Assembly: GCA_004366205.1 (NCBI GenBank)
Contig: SIRW01000110.1
Span: 32,771 to 96,770, forward strand
Direction of reading: 5' to 3'
From: Actinomycetota bacterium
Lineage (GTDB): Bacteria; Actinomycetota; Acidimicrobiia; Acidimicrobiales; CADCSY01
DNA: 64,000 nt
How positions within the stretch are numbered: the stretch's first letter is position 1; the number at the start of each line of letters is the position of its first letter. This document shows, piece after piece, positions 24,651 through 33,526 of the stretch. A program made the position numbers and the translations under genes. The notes beneath the pieces were generated by a model. It ran no database searches. It saw only the letters and a program-made list of their open reading frames with translations, and had not been told where the DNA came from.

Positions 24651-27640
24651 CCGAGCCGGTCGACCAGCTGTTCTCCGAGCCCGACGGCCGCCCGCCCCGG
24701 AAGTGGGGCCTCGAGCGCATCACCGGTGGGGCCCCCGCCTTCCCGCTGGTCGTGCTGTTCGGGCTCAACGCCGTCGACGAGCTCGACCGCGAAGCCTTCA
24801 ACATCCTCGTCCCCAACATCCGCGACGCCTTCGACCTGAGCATCCAGGGCGTGCTGCTGCTCGGCTCGCTGGTCGCCCTGGCCGTGCTGTTCCTGGAGGT
24901 GCCCCTGTCGCACCTCGCCGACCGGTGGAACCGCGTGCGCATCTCGATCGTCGGGGCGTCGGCCTGGGGCGGCTTCTCGGTGCTGACCGGCCTCGCACCC
25001 AGCGTGGGCGTCTTGGGCATCGCCCGCACCGGCGCCGGGCTCGGCCGGGCCGTGAACGGCTCGACCCACAACTCGCTCATCGCCGACTGGTACCCACCCG
25101 ACGTGCGGCCGGCCGTCTACGGGGTGCACCGGGCGGCCAACTCGGTGGGGCAGTTCGTGGGGCCGCTGGCGGCGGGAGCCATCGCCTTCCTGCTCGGGTG
25201 GCGAGCGCCGTTCATCGTGTTCGCCGTCCCCACGTTCGTCTTCGTGCTGCTGGCGCTGCGCCTGCGCGAGCCGGTCCGGGGCAACCAGGAGCGTCGCGCC
25301 CTCGGCGCCGACGAGGCGACCGCCAGCACCGAGGAGAAGCCCGCCCGCTTCGGTGAGGCCGTCGGCATCCTGTGGCAGGTCCGCAGCCTGCGGCGGCTCT
25401 GGCTCTCGCTGCCGGTCGTGGCCATCGCCGTGGTGGGCCTCGCCCCGCTGATCCAGCTGTTCTACGAGGAGGAGTTCGGCCTCAACGAGCTCCAGCGGGG
25501 CGTCATCTCGGCGCTCACCGAGCCCGCTCAGCTCCTGGGCTACCTGGTCGGCATCCCCATCGCCACGCGCCTCATGCGCCGCAACCCGGGGCTGCTGGCC
25601 ACGTTCTCGGCCGTGCTCACCGCCCTCTCCGCCGTCTCGCTGCTGCTGCTCGTCGTGGCCCGCAACCTGGTGCTGGCAGTCGGCAGTCAGGTGGTGCTGG
25701 CGGCGGTGCGGTCGTCGCTGGCCCCGGGGATCGCCGCCCTCGGGTCGCTGGTGATCCCCGCCCGGGTGCGGTCGCTCGGCTTCAGCGTCGCCAACTTCTT
25801 CATCATCCCCGCCCTCTTCGCCGGGCCGGTCGTCGGCGGGTTCGCCGACGACTGGGGGCTGCGCCCGGCCATGCTGCTCCTCATCCCGGTGATGCTGCTG
25901 GGGGCGTTCATGATCGGCACCGTCGCCCCCTTCGTGCGGGGTGACATCGACCGGGCGGCCCGGTCGAGCGTGGCGATGGCCGAGGTGCGCCGGGCCCGCC
26001 TCGAGGGCGACCCCAAGCTGCTCGTGGTGCGTGACCTCGACGTGTCCTACGGGCAGACCCAGGTCCTGTTCGGCGTCGACTTCGACGTCCGCGACGGCGA
26101 GATCGTGGCCCTGCTCGGCACCAACGGCTCGGGCAAGTCGACCCTGCTCAAGACCATCTCCGGTCTGCTCACGCCCGACGCGGGCGTGGTCATCTTCGAC
26201 GGCGAGGACATCAGCACGCTCAACGCCGTGCGCACCGCCCAGCTCGGCATCGCCCAGGTGCCCGGCGGGCGGGGCGTGTTCCCCAACCTGACGGTGGCCG
26301 AGAACCTCAAGGTGGCGTGCTGGATGAACCGGCGCGACCCGGACCACGTCCGGCGCGCCCTCGAGCGCGTCCTCGAGTACTTCCCCGCCCTCCGCAGGCG
26401 CTGGCACACCCGCGGCGGTGACCTGTCCGGCGGCGAGCAGCAGATGCTGAGCCTGTCGCAGGCGTTCATCGCCCGTCCCCGCCTCCTCATGATCGACGAG
26501 CTCTCGCTCGGCCTCGCGCCCACGATCGTCGAGAAGCTGGTCGGGATCGTGCGCGAGATCCACGCCGGCGGCACGACGGTGGTGCTCGTCGAGCAGTCCG
26601 TGCACACCGCGCTGCGCCTGGCCGAGCGGGCGGTGTTCATGGAGAAGGGCGAGGTGCGCTTCAGCGGCCCCACCAGCGAGCTGCTCGAGCGGCCCGACGT
26701 GCTGCGGTCGGTCTTCCTCGAGGGCGCCCAGAGCGCCCTGGGCGGCCACGGCGGCGAGACCGGCAACAGCGCCGGACGCCGCCGGCGCCGGGCGCCGGCG
26801 GCGGCGCGCCGGGGCGCAGACGGGAACGGCCACGACCGCCGCGAGGTCGTGCTGCGCACACGGGGGCTCACCAAGCGCTATGGCGGCGTCACCGCCGTCG
26901 ACGGCGTGGACCTCGACCTGCAGGACGGCGAGATCCTCGGGCTGATCGGCCCCAACGGCGCAGGCAAGACCACGATCTTCGATCTCATCTCGGGGTTCGC
27001 GCCGATCGACGGCGGCCAGGTCGTGCTGCGGGGCATCGACGTGACCCACGTCCCCGCGCACGTGCGGGCGGGGCTCGGGCTGGGTCGGTCCTTCCAGGAC
27101 GCACGCCTCTGGTCCTCGCTCACCGTGCGGGAGGCGCTGGCCGTCGCCTTGGAGCGGTCGATCGACGTCCGCTCGCCCCTCGCGGCCCTGTTCGGGATGC
27201 CCCAGGTCCGGGACTCCGAGCGGGCCACCGCCGCTCGAGTCGATGAGCTGATCGAGTTGCTCGCCCTCGGCGCCTTCCGCGACAAGTTCGTGTCCGAGCT
27301 GTCCACGGGCTCGCGACGGATGGTCGAGATCGCCGCCATCCTGGCCAACGAGCCAAGGGTGCTGCTGCTCGACGAGCCCTCGTCGGGCATCGCCCAGAAA
27401 GAGACCGAAGCCCTTGGCCCCGTCATCCGGCGGCTCCGCGAGCACATGGACGGCAGCATCGTCGTGATCGAGCACGACATGCCCCTGCTCACCGGTCTGG
27501 CCGACCGTGTGGTCGCCCTCGACCTCGGCCGCGTCGTCACCGAGGGGCCGCCGCTCGAGGTCGTCCGCCACCCCCGCGTCGTCGAGTCCTACCTCGGCGG
27601 CGCCGTCGATGAGCTCACCACGCCAGGAGGCACACCGTGA
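24647..27640 (+). CDS. MFS transporter fused to LivF-like and LivG-like ATPases (cassette 1)
   Basis: One 997-residue frame encodes three modules. Residues about 25-440 are a 12-helix-type MFS domain with motif A as LADRWNRVRI. Residues about 455-700 are a LivF-like ATPase (Walker A GTNGSGKST at 491-499, signature LSGGEQ at 593, Walker B LLMIDELSLGLAP). Residues about 765-990 are a LivG-like ATPase (Walker A GPNGAGKTT at 768, signature LSTGSRR at 885, Walker B LLLDEPSSGIAQ). A basic linker (RRRRRRAPAAARRG region) joins the ATPases. The ATPases should energise the LivHM permease made just upstream; the MFS part could be a second transporter or a regulator. No stop or frameshift lies at the module borders. 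Confidence 0.9.
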   Translation: MTEPVDQLFSEPDGRPPRKWGLERITGGAPAFPLVVLFGLNAVDELDREAFNILVPNIRDAFDLSIQGVLLLGSLVALAVLFLEVPLSHLADRWNRVRISIVGASAWGGFSVLTGLAPSVGVLGIARTGAGLGRAVNGSTHNSLIADWYPPDVRPAVYGVHRAANSVGQFVGPLAAGAIAFLLGWRAPFIVFAVPTFVFVLLALRLREPVRGNQERRALGADEATASTEEKPARFGEAVGILWQVRSLRRLWLSLPVVAIAVVGLAPLIQLFYEEEFGLNELQRGVISALTEPAQLLGYLVGIPIATRLMRRNPGLLATFSAVLTALSAVSLLLLVVARNLVLAVGSQVVLAAVRSSLAPGIAALGSLVIPARVRSLGFSVANFFIIPALFAGPVVGGFADDWGLRPAMLLLIPVMLLGAFMIGTVAPFVRGDIDRAARSSVAMAEVRRARLEGDPKLLVVRDLDVSYGQTQVLFGVDFDVRDGEIVALLGTNGSGKSTLLKTISGLLTPDAGVVIFDGEDISTLNAVRTAQLGIAQVPGGRGVFPNLTVAENLKVACWMNRRDPDHVRRALERVLEYFPALRRRWHTRGGDLSGGEQQMLSLSQAFIARPRLLMIDELSLGLAPTIVEKLVGIVREIHAGGTTVVLVEQSVHTALRLAERAVFMEKGEVRFSGPTSELLERPDVLRSVFLEGAQSALGGHGGETGNSAGRRRRRAPAAARRGADGNGHDRREVVLRTRGLTKRYGGVTAVDGVDLDLQDGEILGLIGPNGAGKTTIFDLISGFAPIDGGQVVLRGIDVTHVPAHVRAGLGLGRSFQDARLWSSLTVREALAVALERSIDVRSPLAALFGMPQVRDSERATAARVDELIELLALGAFRDKFVSELSTGSRRMVEIAAILANEPRVLLLDEPSSGIAQKETEALGPVIRRLREHMDGSIVVIEHDMPLLTGLADRVVALDLGRVVTEGPPLEVVRHPRVVESYLGGAVDELTTPGGTP

Positions 27641-29259
27641 CGCGCCCGACGACCCCCGCCGCCGACCCGACGACGGCCGCCCTGGCCGAGGACCGGGTGG
27701 TCCGCGGCGCCCTGCGGACCTTCGTGCACGTCCGCCGCTACCAGAAGTTCTACGCCGCCGGCGTCGTCTGGCTCGTGGTCATGGCGATGCTGCCCGCCGG
27801 CAGCCCGCTGCGGGCGCCCCTGCTCGGTCCCTCGGGTGAGTCGAGCATCACACCGGTCGACGACGTGGCCACCGGCCACCCGGGCCCGGGCGCCCCCGGC
27901 GCCAGCGCCGGGGCGGTGGCACCGTCGACGCCCGCGGGCCAGCCCGGCACCGCGTCGTCCCCGCCACCGGCAGGCCCCGGCGGAGCCCCACTCGCCGGGG
28001 CCGAGGGCACCGGCGCCGCTCCTCCCCCACCGTTCGGGGACACCGGCGCCGCCCCGGGCGACGAAGGCGGCGACGCCTGGCGCTGCGACCTCGACGACAT
28101 CCTCCCGGCGCCGGTCGCCGGGCAGGTCGCCGGGACGCTCGACACGGTCCTGGGGACCGTGCCGGCGGCGACGGGTGCGGATCTGCCGGTCGATGCGCTG
28201 GCCGAGCTCGGGTGCACCACCACGGCCGCGACCGCGCCGGTGGCGCCCACCGCCGCGCTGGCGAACCTCGCCGCCGCCCTGGAGGCGCTCGCCGGGACGA
28301 TCGACGCCGTCGCCGGCGCCCTCGAGGCGGTCGGCGCCGCGCCGGCCGCCCCCGCCGAGGTGCACGGGAGCGTCGTAGGCCTCCTCGACCAGCTGGCGCT
28401 CGACCTGGCCGCGGTCGGGCGCACCGCCGGCCCGGTCGCCGGCGCCCGCCGAGACGGTTCGGTGGACGACCGGACCGTCGTCCGCCTGCTCGGCCCCAGC
28501 CACGCCGAGCTGGTGCGCGCCACCGAGCGGGCCGACGCGGCAGGCATGGGCGCGGTGGCGTCGATGGCCGCGGCAGGGCTGCCGACCGGCGTGCAGCCGG
28601 CGTTCGTGCCCGGGGTGCCGGTGCCCGACCTGCCAGAGGAGCTGCAGCCCGCTCTCGAGGCCCTCGCCCCCCTGCTCGCCGAAGGGTGCAAGGCCGTGGG
28701 CCTGGTCGGCGTGGTCGTGTTCCTCGTCGGCGGCACCGTCGATGATGTGCCGACCGACGAGATCTACCCGCTCGTCGAGCCGCTGTTCCTGCTCTGCGGA
28801 CAGGTGCCCTATCCCGAGACGACCTCCAGGTGCGCGCTCGACGACTCGTCGCCCGTCGACGGCGTGCTGGGCGACGTCTCAGGTGACGTGCCCGCCGAGA
28901 CCCCGCCCGCTCTCGGCACCCTCCTCGACCAGCTGCTCGCCATCGAAGCGGCGATCGAGACGCTCACGGGCCAGACGCTGCCCGCCAGCATCGCCGCCGA
29001 GCTGAGCGAGCAGCTCGACTGCCGGACCCAGGACCTCAGCGACGACGGGATCGTCTCGTTCGGGGACGGGTCGGAGTGGGCCGACAGCGACGGCGGCCTC
29101 CCCCCGCAGGCGGACGGTGGCACCGGGGTGCTCGACGCCGGGCTCCCGGGTGGGCTGCCCGCCACGGGCGGCGACCGACCGGCGTTGGCTCCCGTGGCGC
29201 TCCTGTTGGCCCTCGGCGGGCTGGCGGCGCGCCGCGCCCGGGCGCGCCTCACTCCCTGA
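27637..29259 (+). CDS. Surface protein with N-terminal helix and C-terminal LPXTG anchor, function unknown
   Basis: The 540-residue protein has one N-terminal helix (about residues 37-53) preceded by HVRRYQKFYA at 31-40, a Pro/Gly/Ala-rich linker (about 70-145), an Ala/Leu-rich helical region with several paired cysteines (about 145-470), and a C-terminal LPATGG at about 507 followed by a hydrophobic helix and ARRARAR tail. The last part is a standard sortase signal, so the protein is probably linked to peptidoglycan. The GTG start overlaps the MFS-ATPase stop and AGGAGG precedes it. I recognise no domain. The N-terminal motif is shared with the protein at 37978-38598. Confidence 0.75.
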   Translation: MTRPTTPAADPTTAALAEDRVVRGALRTFVHVRRYQKFYAAGVVWLVVMAMLPAGSPLRAPLLGPSGESSITPVDDVATGHPGPGAPGASAGAVAPSTPAGQPGTASSPPPAGPGGAPLAGAEGTGAAPPPPFGDTGAAPGDEGGDAWRCDLDDILPAPVAGQVAGTLDTVLGTVPAATGADLPVDALAELGCTTTAATAPVAPTAALANLAAALEALAGTIDAVAGALEAVGAAPAAPAEVHGSVVGLLDQLALDLAAVGRTAGPVAGARRDGSVDDRTVVRLLGPSHAELVRATERADAAGMGAVASMAAAGLPTGVQPAFVPGVPVPDLPEELQPALEALAPLLAEGCKAVGLVGVVVFLVGGTVDDVPTDEIYPLVEPLFLLCGQVPYPETTSRCALDDSSPVDGVLGDVSGDVPAETPPALGTLLDQLLAIEAAIETLTGQTLPASIAAELSEQLDCRTQDLSDDGIVSFGDGSEWADSDGGLPPQADGGTGVLDAGLPGGLPATGGDRPALAPVALLLALGGLAARRARARLTP

Positions 29260-29265
29260 CCGCCA

Positions 29266-29283
29266 CCTCGGCAGGAACCGAGG
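29266..29283. terminator. Hairpin after cassette 1
   Basis: CCTCGG-CAGGAA-CCGAGG forms a six-base stem seven bases after the stop of the LPXTG gene. It lacks a U tract, so termination here is only possible. Confidence 0.4.
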
Positions 29284-29301
29284 GACCTGACGGCGAAGTC
29301 A

Positions 29302-29315
29302 GTGACATCGGTCAC
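29302..29315. promoter_or_regulatory. CRP/FNR-like inverted repeat, upstream copy, before cassette 2
   Basis: GTGAC-ATCG-GTCAC, a perfect inverted repeat with the core GTGA-N6-TCAC. It lies just upstream of a predicted promoter (-35 at 29322), a position where CRP-family activators often bind. Confidence 0.55.
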
Positions 29316-29321
29316 GACCTG

Positions 29322-29350
29322 TTGACCGCCAGGTCAGCAGGTCGTAAGAC
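29322..29350 (+). promoter_or_regulatory. Predicted sigma-70 promoter of cassette 2
   Basis: TTGACC (29322-29327) and TAAGAC (29345-29350) are separated by 17 bases, matching -35 and -10 elements with the final T of the -10 missing. It lies between two CRP-like sites. Overlapping stems GACCTG/CAGGTC and ACGACCTG/CAGGTCGT also cover this segment. Confidence 0.45.
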
Positions 29351-29363
29351 TGCCGAACGATCT

Positions 29364-29381
29364 GCGTGACGCTGGTCACGC
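29364..29381. promoter_or_regulatory. CRP/FNR-like inverted repeat, downstream copy, before cassette 2
   Basis: GCGTGAC-GCTG-GTCACGC, a perfect inverted repeat with 7-base arms. Its centre is 64 bases from that of the first copy, about six helical turns. It would lie downstream of the predicted transcription start, a repressing position. Confidence 0.55.
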
Positions 29382-29413
29382 GAGCCACCGACTGTCTGCT
29401 GGGGGGATGACGG

Positions 29414-31258
29414 ATGGCGCGATCCACGGGCGGGGGCGAGCTCGCCGAGCAGGTACGGGCGGAGCGGGCGGCGATCGCCGCCGAGACCGACCCGTGGGTG
29501 CGGCGCCGGCTGCGGGTGCGGTCCCACCTTCGGACCTACCTGCCGATCTACGCCCTGGCCACCGTGTGGGTCGTGCTGATCGCGAACTTCCCGAGCATCG
29601 AGCGCGGGGTCCGCAGCGTGGCCGGCGACGGTGGCGGGTTCGCCGCCGGCCAGAACGGCGGCTTCGACGACGAGTGGGACGGCGCATGGGACGGCGGCGC
29701 CGGGGCCGCGGGCACTGCCGGCGGCAGGCGCACGGGGGGTGGGCCCGGTGGCGGCGCGGCTGGCGCCCAGACCGCCGGAGCCGGCGGCGGCGGTGGGGGC
29801 GGCCAGGCCAGCGGAGGCTCCGTCGGCACCGTCGCCCGGTCGGGCGTGGAGTGCGTCGAAGGCGCCCGGCAGCTCCCCGACTCGGCCTACGCCGCACCGT
29901 GCGTGCCCCGCTGGGAGGGTGACAACGGGGGCGCCACCTACCGGGGTGTCACCGCCGACACGATCAGGATCGTCCGCCGCTCGTTCCCCGAGTCCCCCAA
30001 CCAGCGGGCCGTGCGCGCCGCCCAGGCCCAGGCCGGGTTCGCCGACCAGCAGGTGACCGAGCGGGTCAGGGACGTGTTCCTCGAGTACTTCCAGGGCGCC
30101 TACGAGCTCTACGGCCGCCAGGTCGAGTTCGTCGACTACGTCTCCCAGCACGGCGACGCCACCGCCGAGGCGCAGAGCCAGGGGCGCGAGGGCGCCTGCC
30201 TCGATGCCGAGCAGATCCTCGCCGAGTTCGCCCCCTTCGGCGTGGGCAACGGCCAGTCCGACCCGTTCTCGGACTGCGCCTACCGCCGTGGCATGGTCGT
30301 CTTCCAGGGCGCGGCCTACTTCCCCGAGTCGTGGTACCGGGAGCGCAGCCCGTTCGTGTGGCACACGGTGATGGACTGCGAGCGCATCTCGTACCAGGTG
30401 GCGGAGTACATCGGGAAGCGCCTCCACGGCCGCAACGCCCGCTGGGCGGGCGACCCGCTGATGCGCCAGCAGGAACGCCGCTTCGGGGTGTACGTGCCCA
30501 ACAACGACGCCTACCAGCACTGCGTCAACGTCTATGAGCGCGAGGCGCGGGAGAAGTACGGCGCGACGATCGCCGCCCGGTACAACTACACGCTCGACGT
30601 GTCGCGGTTCCCCGACGAGGCCGCCCGGGCCGCGGTCCAGTTCCGCCAGGCCGGCGTCACCAGCCTGGTGCTCGCATGCGACCCCATCTCGGTCATCTTC
30701 CTGACCGGCGCCGCCACCGCCCAGCGCTGGCAGCCCGAGTGGATCCTGATCGGCGTGGCCGGCACCGACCTCGAGAACTGGGCCCGTCTGTACGACGGGC
30801 AGGTCGACGGCAGCCTGTTCGGCATGAGCCAGCTCGCCGACGCCGACCGCATCATGGGCCCCGAGAGCGAGCCGGGCCGGCTCTACCGGCGCCTCACCGG
30901 CGAGGAGATCCCCGAGGGCACCACCGGCGAGTACTACGCCTACGTCCACATGTTCAACATGCTGCAGGCGGCCGGGCCGAACCTGACGCCGGAGAACATG
31001 GCCCGCGGGACCTGGGCGATGCCCCCGGCAGGCGCACCCGACTACGCGGTCGGCATGTGGAACTTCCGTGACGGGCCCGACGGCACGCCCGGCGGCCGGG
31101 CCCACACCGCCATCGACGACTCCCGCGAGATCTACTGGGACGCGAGCGCCACCGCTCCCGACGGCAACCGGGGGGCGTTCATCCCCACCTACGACGGTCG
31201 CCGCTTCCGCAACGGCGAGTGGCCCGCCGAGGAACCACCCGTCTACCCGGGACGGTAG
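29414..31258 (+). CDS. Membrane-anchored periplasmic-binding-protein type 1 solute receptor (cassette 2)
   Basis: The 614-residue protein repeats the cassette 1 design: transmembrane helix at about 41-60 after the motif SHLRTYLPIYALA, a Gly-rich linker (about 70-140) and a binding domain (about 155-590). The domain starts with Cys-containing SAYAAPCVPRW and DNGGATYRGVTADTIRIV. It is very similar to the cassette 1 receptor, for example YNYTLDVSRFPDEAARA is unchanged. ATG 29414 is chosen; an upstream ATG at 29407 is out of frame. The gene ends with the same EEPPVYP tail as cassette 1. The ligand is unknown. Confidence 0.85.
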   Translation: MARSTGGGELAEQVRAERAAIAAETDPWVRRRLRVRSHLRTYLPIYALATVWVVLIANFPSIERGVRSVAGDGGGFAAGQNGGFDDEWDGAWDGGAGAAGTAGGRRTGGGPGGGAAGAQTAGAGGGGGGGQASGGSVGTVARSGVECVEGARQLPDSAYAAPCVPRWEGDNGGATYRGVTADTIRIVRRSFPESPNQRAVRAAQAQAGFADQQVTERVRDVFLEYFQGAYELYGRQVEFVDYVSQHGDATAEAQSQGREGACLDAEQILAEFAPFGVGNGQSDPFSDCAYRRGMVVFQGAAYFPESWYRERSPFVWHTVMDCERISYQVAEYIGKRLHGRNARWAGDPLMRQQERRFGVYVPNNDAYQHCVNVYEREAREKYGATIAARYNYTLDVSRFPDEAARAAVQFRQAGVTSLVLACDPISVIFLTGAATAQRWQPEWILIGVAGTDLENWARLYDGQVDGSLFGMSQLADADRIMGPESEPGRLYRRLTGEEIPEGTTGEYYAYVHMFNMLQAAGPNLTPENMARGTWAMPPAGAPDYAVGMWNFRDGPDGTPGGRAHTAIDDSREIYWDASATAPDGNRGAFIPTYDGRRFRNGEWPAEEPPVYPGR

Positions 31259-31264
31259 GCGCAC

Positions 31265-33526
31265 GTGGCCCTCACCGCACCCAGCGGCGACCACCGGCTC
31301 GACGGCGCCGAGCTCCGCCCCGGCACGGCCCGCACGGTGGTGGCCGAGGCGCTGGATGGGCTCCGGGAGCGCACCCCCCAGGAGTGGGGGCGAACCGCCG
31401 CGTGGGTCCTCGGGCTCCTGCTCATGTGGCTGGTCCTCGACCGGGTGCTCACACGGGGGCTGCCCCCCGGCATCATCGTCCTCGGGCTGGTCTTCGGTTC
31501 GTTCTACGCCCTGCTCGCCATCGGCGTCGTGCTGATCTACCGGGCCAACCGCGTGATCAACTTCGCCCAGGCCGAGCTGGGCTCGGTCGCGGCGGTCACC
31601 GCGATCCAGCTCGTCATCGTCTGGGGCTGGAACTACTTCATGGCGATCGGCGCCGGCCTGGTGCTGGCCGCCCTGGTCGGCGCCATCGTGAACGTGGCCG
31701 TCATCCGCCGGTTCCGCAACGCCCCCCGCCTGCTGCTCGCCGTGGCCACCATCGGCATCGCCCAGATCCTCAACGGCCTCTCCATCCTCATCGGCCTGTT
31801 GTTCGCGGGCGGAGCCGGTGCCGGGCGGTTCGCCACGCCGTTCGAGGCCAGCTTCAGCATCAACCCCGTCGTCTTCAACGCCAACCACGTGGTGGCGCTG
31901 GTGGTGGTGCCCACCGTGATGGTGGGCCTCGGGGCGTTCCTGCGCTTCAGCAGCTACGGCACGGCGATCCGGGCCGCCGCCGAGAACGGCGACCGGGCGA
32001 GCCTGCTCGGCGTCCCGGTGCCCCGGCTCTCGACGATCGTCTGGTCGCTCGCCGCCGTGCTGTCGGCGGTGGCGGTGATCCTGCGCATCCCGATCGTCGG
32101 CTTCACCTCGTTCCAGGGCGTGTCGGGAGCCGGGAACGCGCTGCTCCTGCGCACGCTCGCCGCCGCCGTCATCGGCCGAATGGAGAGCCTGCCCCGAACC
32201 GTGGTCGCCGCCCTCGCCATCGGCGTGTTCCAGGAGATCGCCAGCTGGCAGTTCGCGAACACCGACTTCGTCGACGCCAGCCTCGTCGTCGTGATCCTGG
32301 TCGCGCTGCTCGTGCAGCGCGACCTGCTGCGGCGGGCGGCCGAGACCGGCATCTCGACCTGGAAGGCGGTGCGCGAGGTGCGCCCGATCCCCGCCGAGCT
32401 GCGCGACCTGCCCGAGATCCGCTACGGGTTCGGCGCCGTGCGGATCCTGCTCGCCGGCGGGGCCCTCCTGTGGCCCGTCTTCGCCAGCTCCAGCCAGACC
32501 AGCGCCATGTCGATCATCCTGATCTACGCCATCGTGGCGCTGTCCCTGCTCATCCTCACGGGCTGGGCCGGCCACATCTCCCTCGGTCAGTTCGCCCTCG
32601 CCGGCTTCGGCGGCGCCACGACCGCGGTGCTCTACGGCCGGCACGGCTGGGACTACTTCTTCGCCCTGCCCGCCGGGGTGGCCGTCGCCGCCGCCGTCGC
32701 CCTGGTGATCGGCCTCCCGGCCCTGCGCATCCGGGGACCCTTCCTCGCCGTGACCACGCTCGCCTTCGCCGTGACCGCCGCCAACTTCCTGCTGGTCGAG
32801 CGCTACTTCCCGTGGTTCATCCAGCGCCGCATCGAGCGGCCTGTGCTGTTCAACCGCTTCCCGCTCGACGAGAGCTGGCAGATGTACTACCTCGCCCTCG
32901 CCGGCCTGCTGCTCACGCTCTGGTTCGTGCGCAACCTGCGCCAGAGCCGGACCGGTCGGGCGATCATCGCCGTGCGGGACAACGCCCTGGCCGCCGAGTC
33001 GGTGACGATGAACACCACCCGGCTCAAGCTGGTGGCGTTCGTGATCTCCGGCGCCCTCGCCGGCTTCGCCGGCGGCCTCTACGTCGTGTACGCCCAGGGC
33101 CTCCAGACCGACGCGTTCGGCGCCGAGCAGAGCATCCGGCTGTTCTCGATGGTCGTCATCGGGGGGCTCGGCTCCGTCCCGGGCGCGGTGCTCGGCGCCT
33201 TCTACATCCGCGGCGCCGAGTTCCTGCTCCCGCCCGCCTGGTCGCTTATGGCGAGCGGTGCCGGGATCCTGCTGCTGCTGATGTTCCTGCCCGAGGGGCT
33301 CGGCGGCCTCGTGTACGGCGTCCGAGACCGCATCCTGCGCCTGGTGGCGCGCCGGCGCGGCCTGGTCGTGCCCAGCCTGCTCGCCGACGTCCGGGTGGAG
33401 CGGGCCGGCGACGACGACCAGGCCGGCGACGACGCCCGGGACGAGCCCGACACCGAGGCCCTGCTCACCGGTGCCCTCGGTGGGCTCGGCCGCGACCAGG
33501 ACCGCACCGAACGGGAGGCGCCGTGA
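31265..33526 (+). CDS. Fused LivH-LivM permease (cassette 2)
   Basis: The 753-residue protein has the same fused design as in cassette 1. The LivH half has YRANRVINFAQAELGSVAA and NGDRASLLGVPVPRLS; the LivM half has LTGWAGHISLGQFALAGFGG, identical to cassette 1, and SRTGRAIIAVRDNALAAESV. It starts with GTG six bases after the binding-protein stop. The C-terminal tail is acidic (AGDDDQAGDDARDE) and probably cytoplasmic. It should pair with its own receptor and the MFS-ATPase that follows. Confidence 0.9.
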   Translation: MALTAPSGDHRLDGAELRPGTARTVVAEALDGLRERTPQEWGRTAAWVLGLLLMWLVLDRVLTRGLPPGIIVLGLVFGSFYALLAIGVVLIYRANRVINFAQAELGSVAAVTAIQLVIVWGWNYFMAIGAGLVLAALVGAIVNVAVIRRFRNAPRLLLAVATIGIAQILNGLSILIGLLFAGGAGAGRFATPFEASFSINPVVFNANHVVALVVVPTVMVGLGAFLRFSSYGTAIRAAAENGDRASLLGVPVPRLSTIVWSLAAVLSAVAVILRIPIVGFTSFQGVSGAGNALLLRTLAAAVIGRMESLPRTVVAALAIGVFQEIASWQFANTDFVDASLVVVILVALLVQRDLLRRAAETGISTWKAVREVRPIPAELRDLPEIRYGFGAVRILLAGGALLWPVFASSSQTSAMSIILIYAIVALSLLILTGWAGHISLGQFALAGFGGATTAVLYGRHGWDYFFALPAGVAVAAAVALVIGLPALRIRGPFLAVTTLAFAVTAANFLLVERYFPWFIQRRIERPVLFNRFPLDESWQMYYLALAGLLLTLWFVRNLRQSRTGRAIIAVRDNALAAESVTMNTTRLKLVAFVISGALAGFAGGLYVVYAQGLQTDAFGAEQSIRLFSMVVIGGLGSVPGAVLGAFYIRGAEFLLPPAWSLMASGAGILLLLMFLPEGLGGLVYGVRDRILRLVARRRGLVVPSLLADVRVERAGDDDQAGDDARDEPDTEALLTGALGGLGRDQDRTEREAP

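Larger units (their letters stand above)
20551..29259 (+). other. Transport cassette 1 (anchored SBP, LivHM, MFS-LivF-LivG, LPXTG protein)
   Basis: Four genes overlap by four bases at each junction (ATGA at 22428 and 24647, GTGA at 27637), so they form one translationally coupled operon. The layout is a binding protein, a fused permease, a fused MFS/double-ATPase and a surface protein. It is the first of three paralogous cassettes in the window. Confidence 0.85.

Noticed and set aside
24647..27640. Possibility that the MFS-ATPase fusion is a sequencing or assembly artefact
   Set aside because: The same order and border occur in three divergent copies, with continuous frames and overlapping start codons on both sides.
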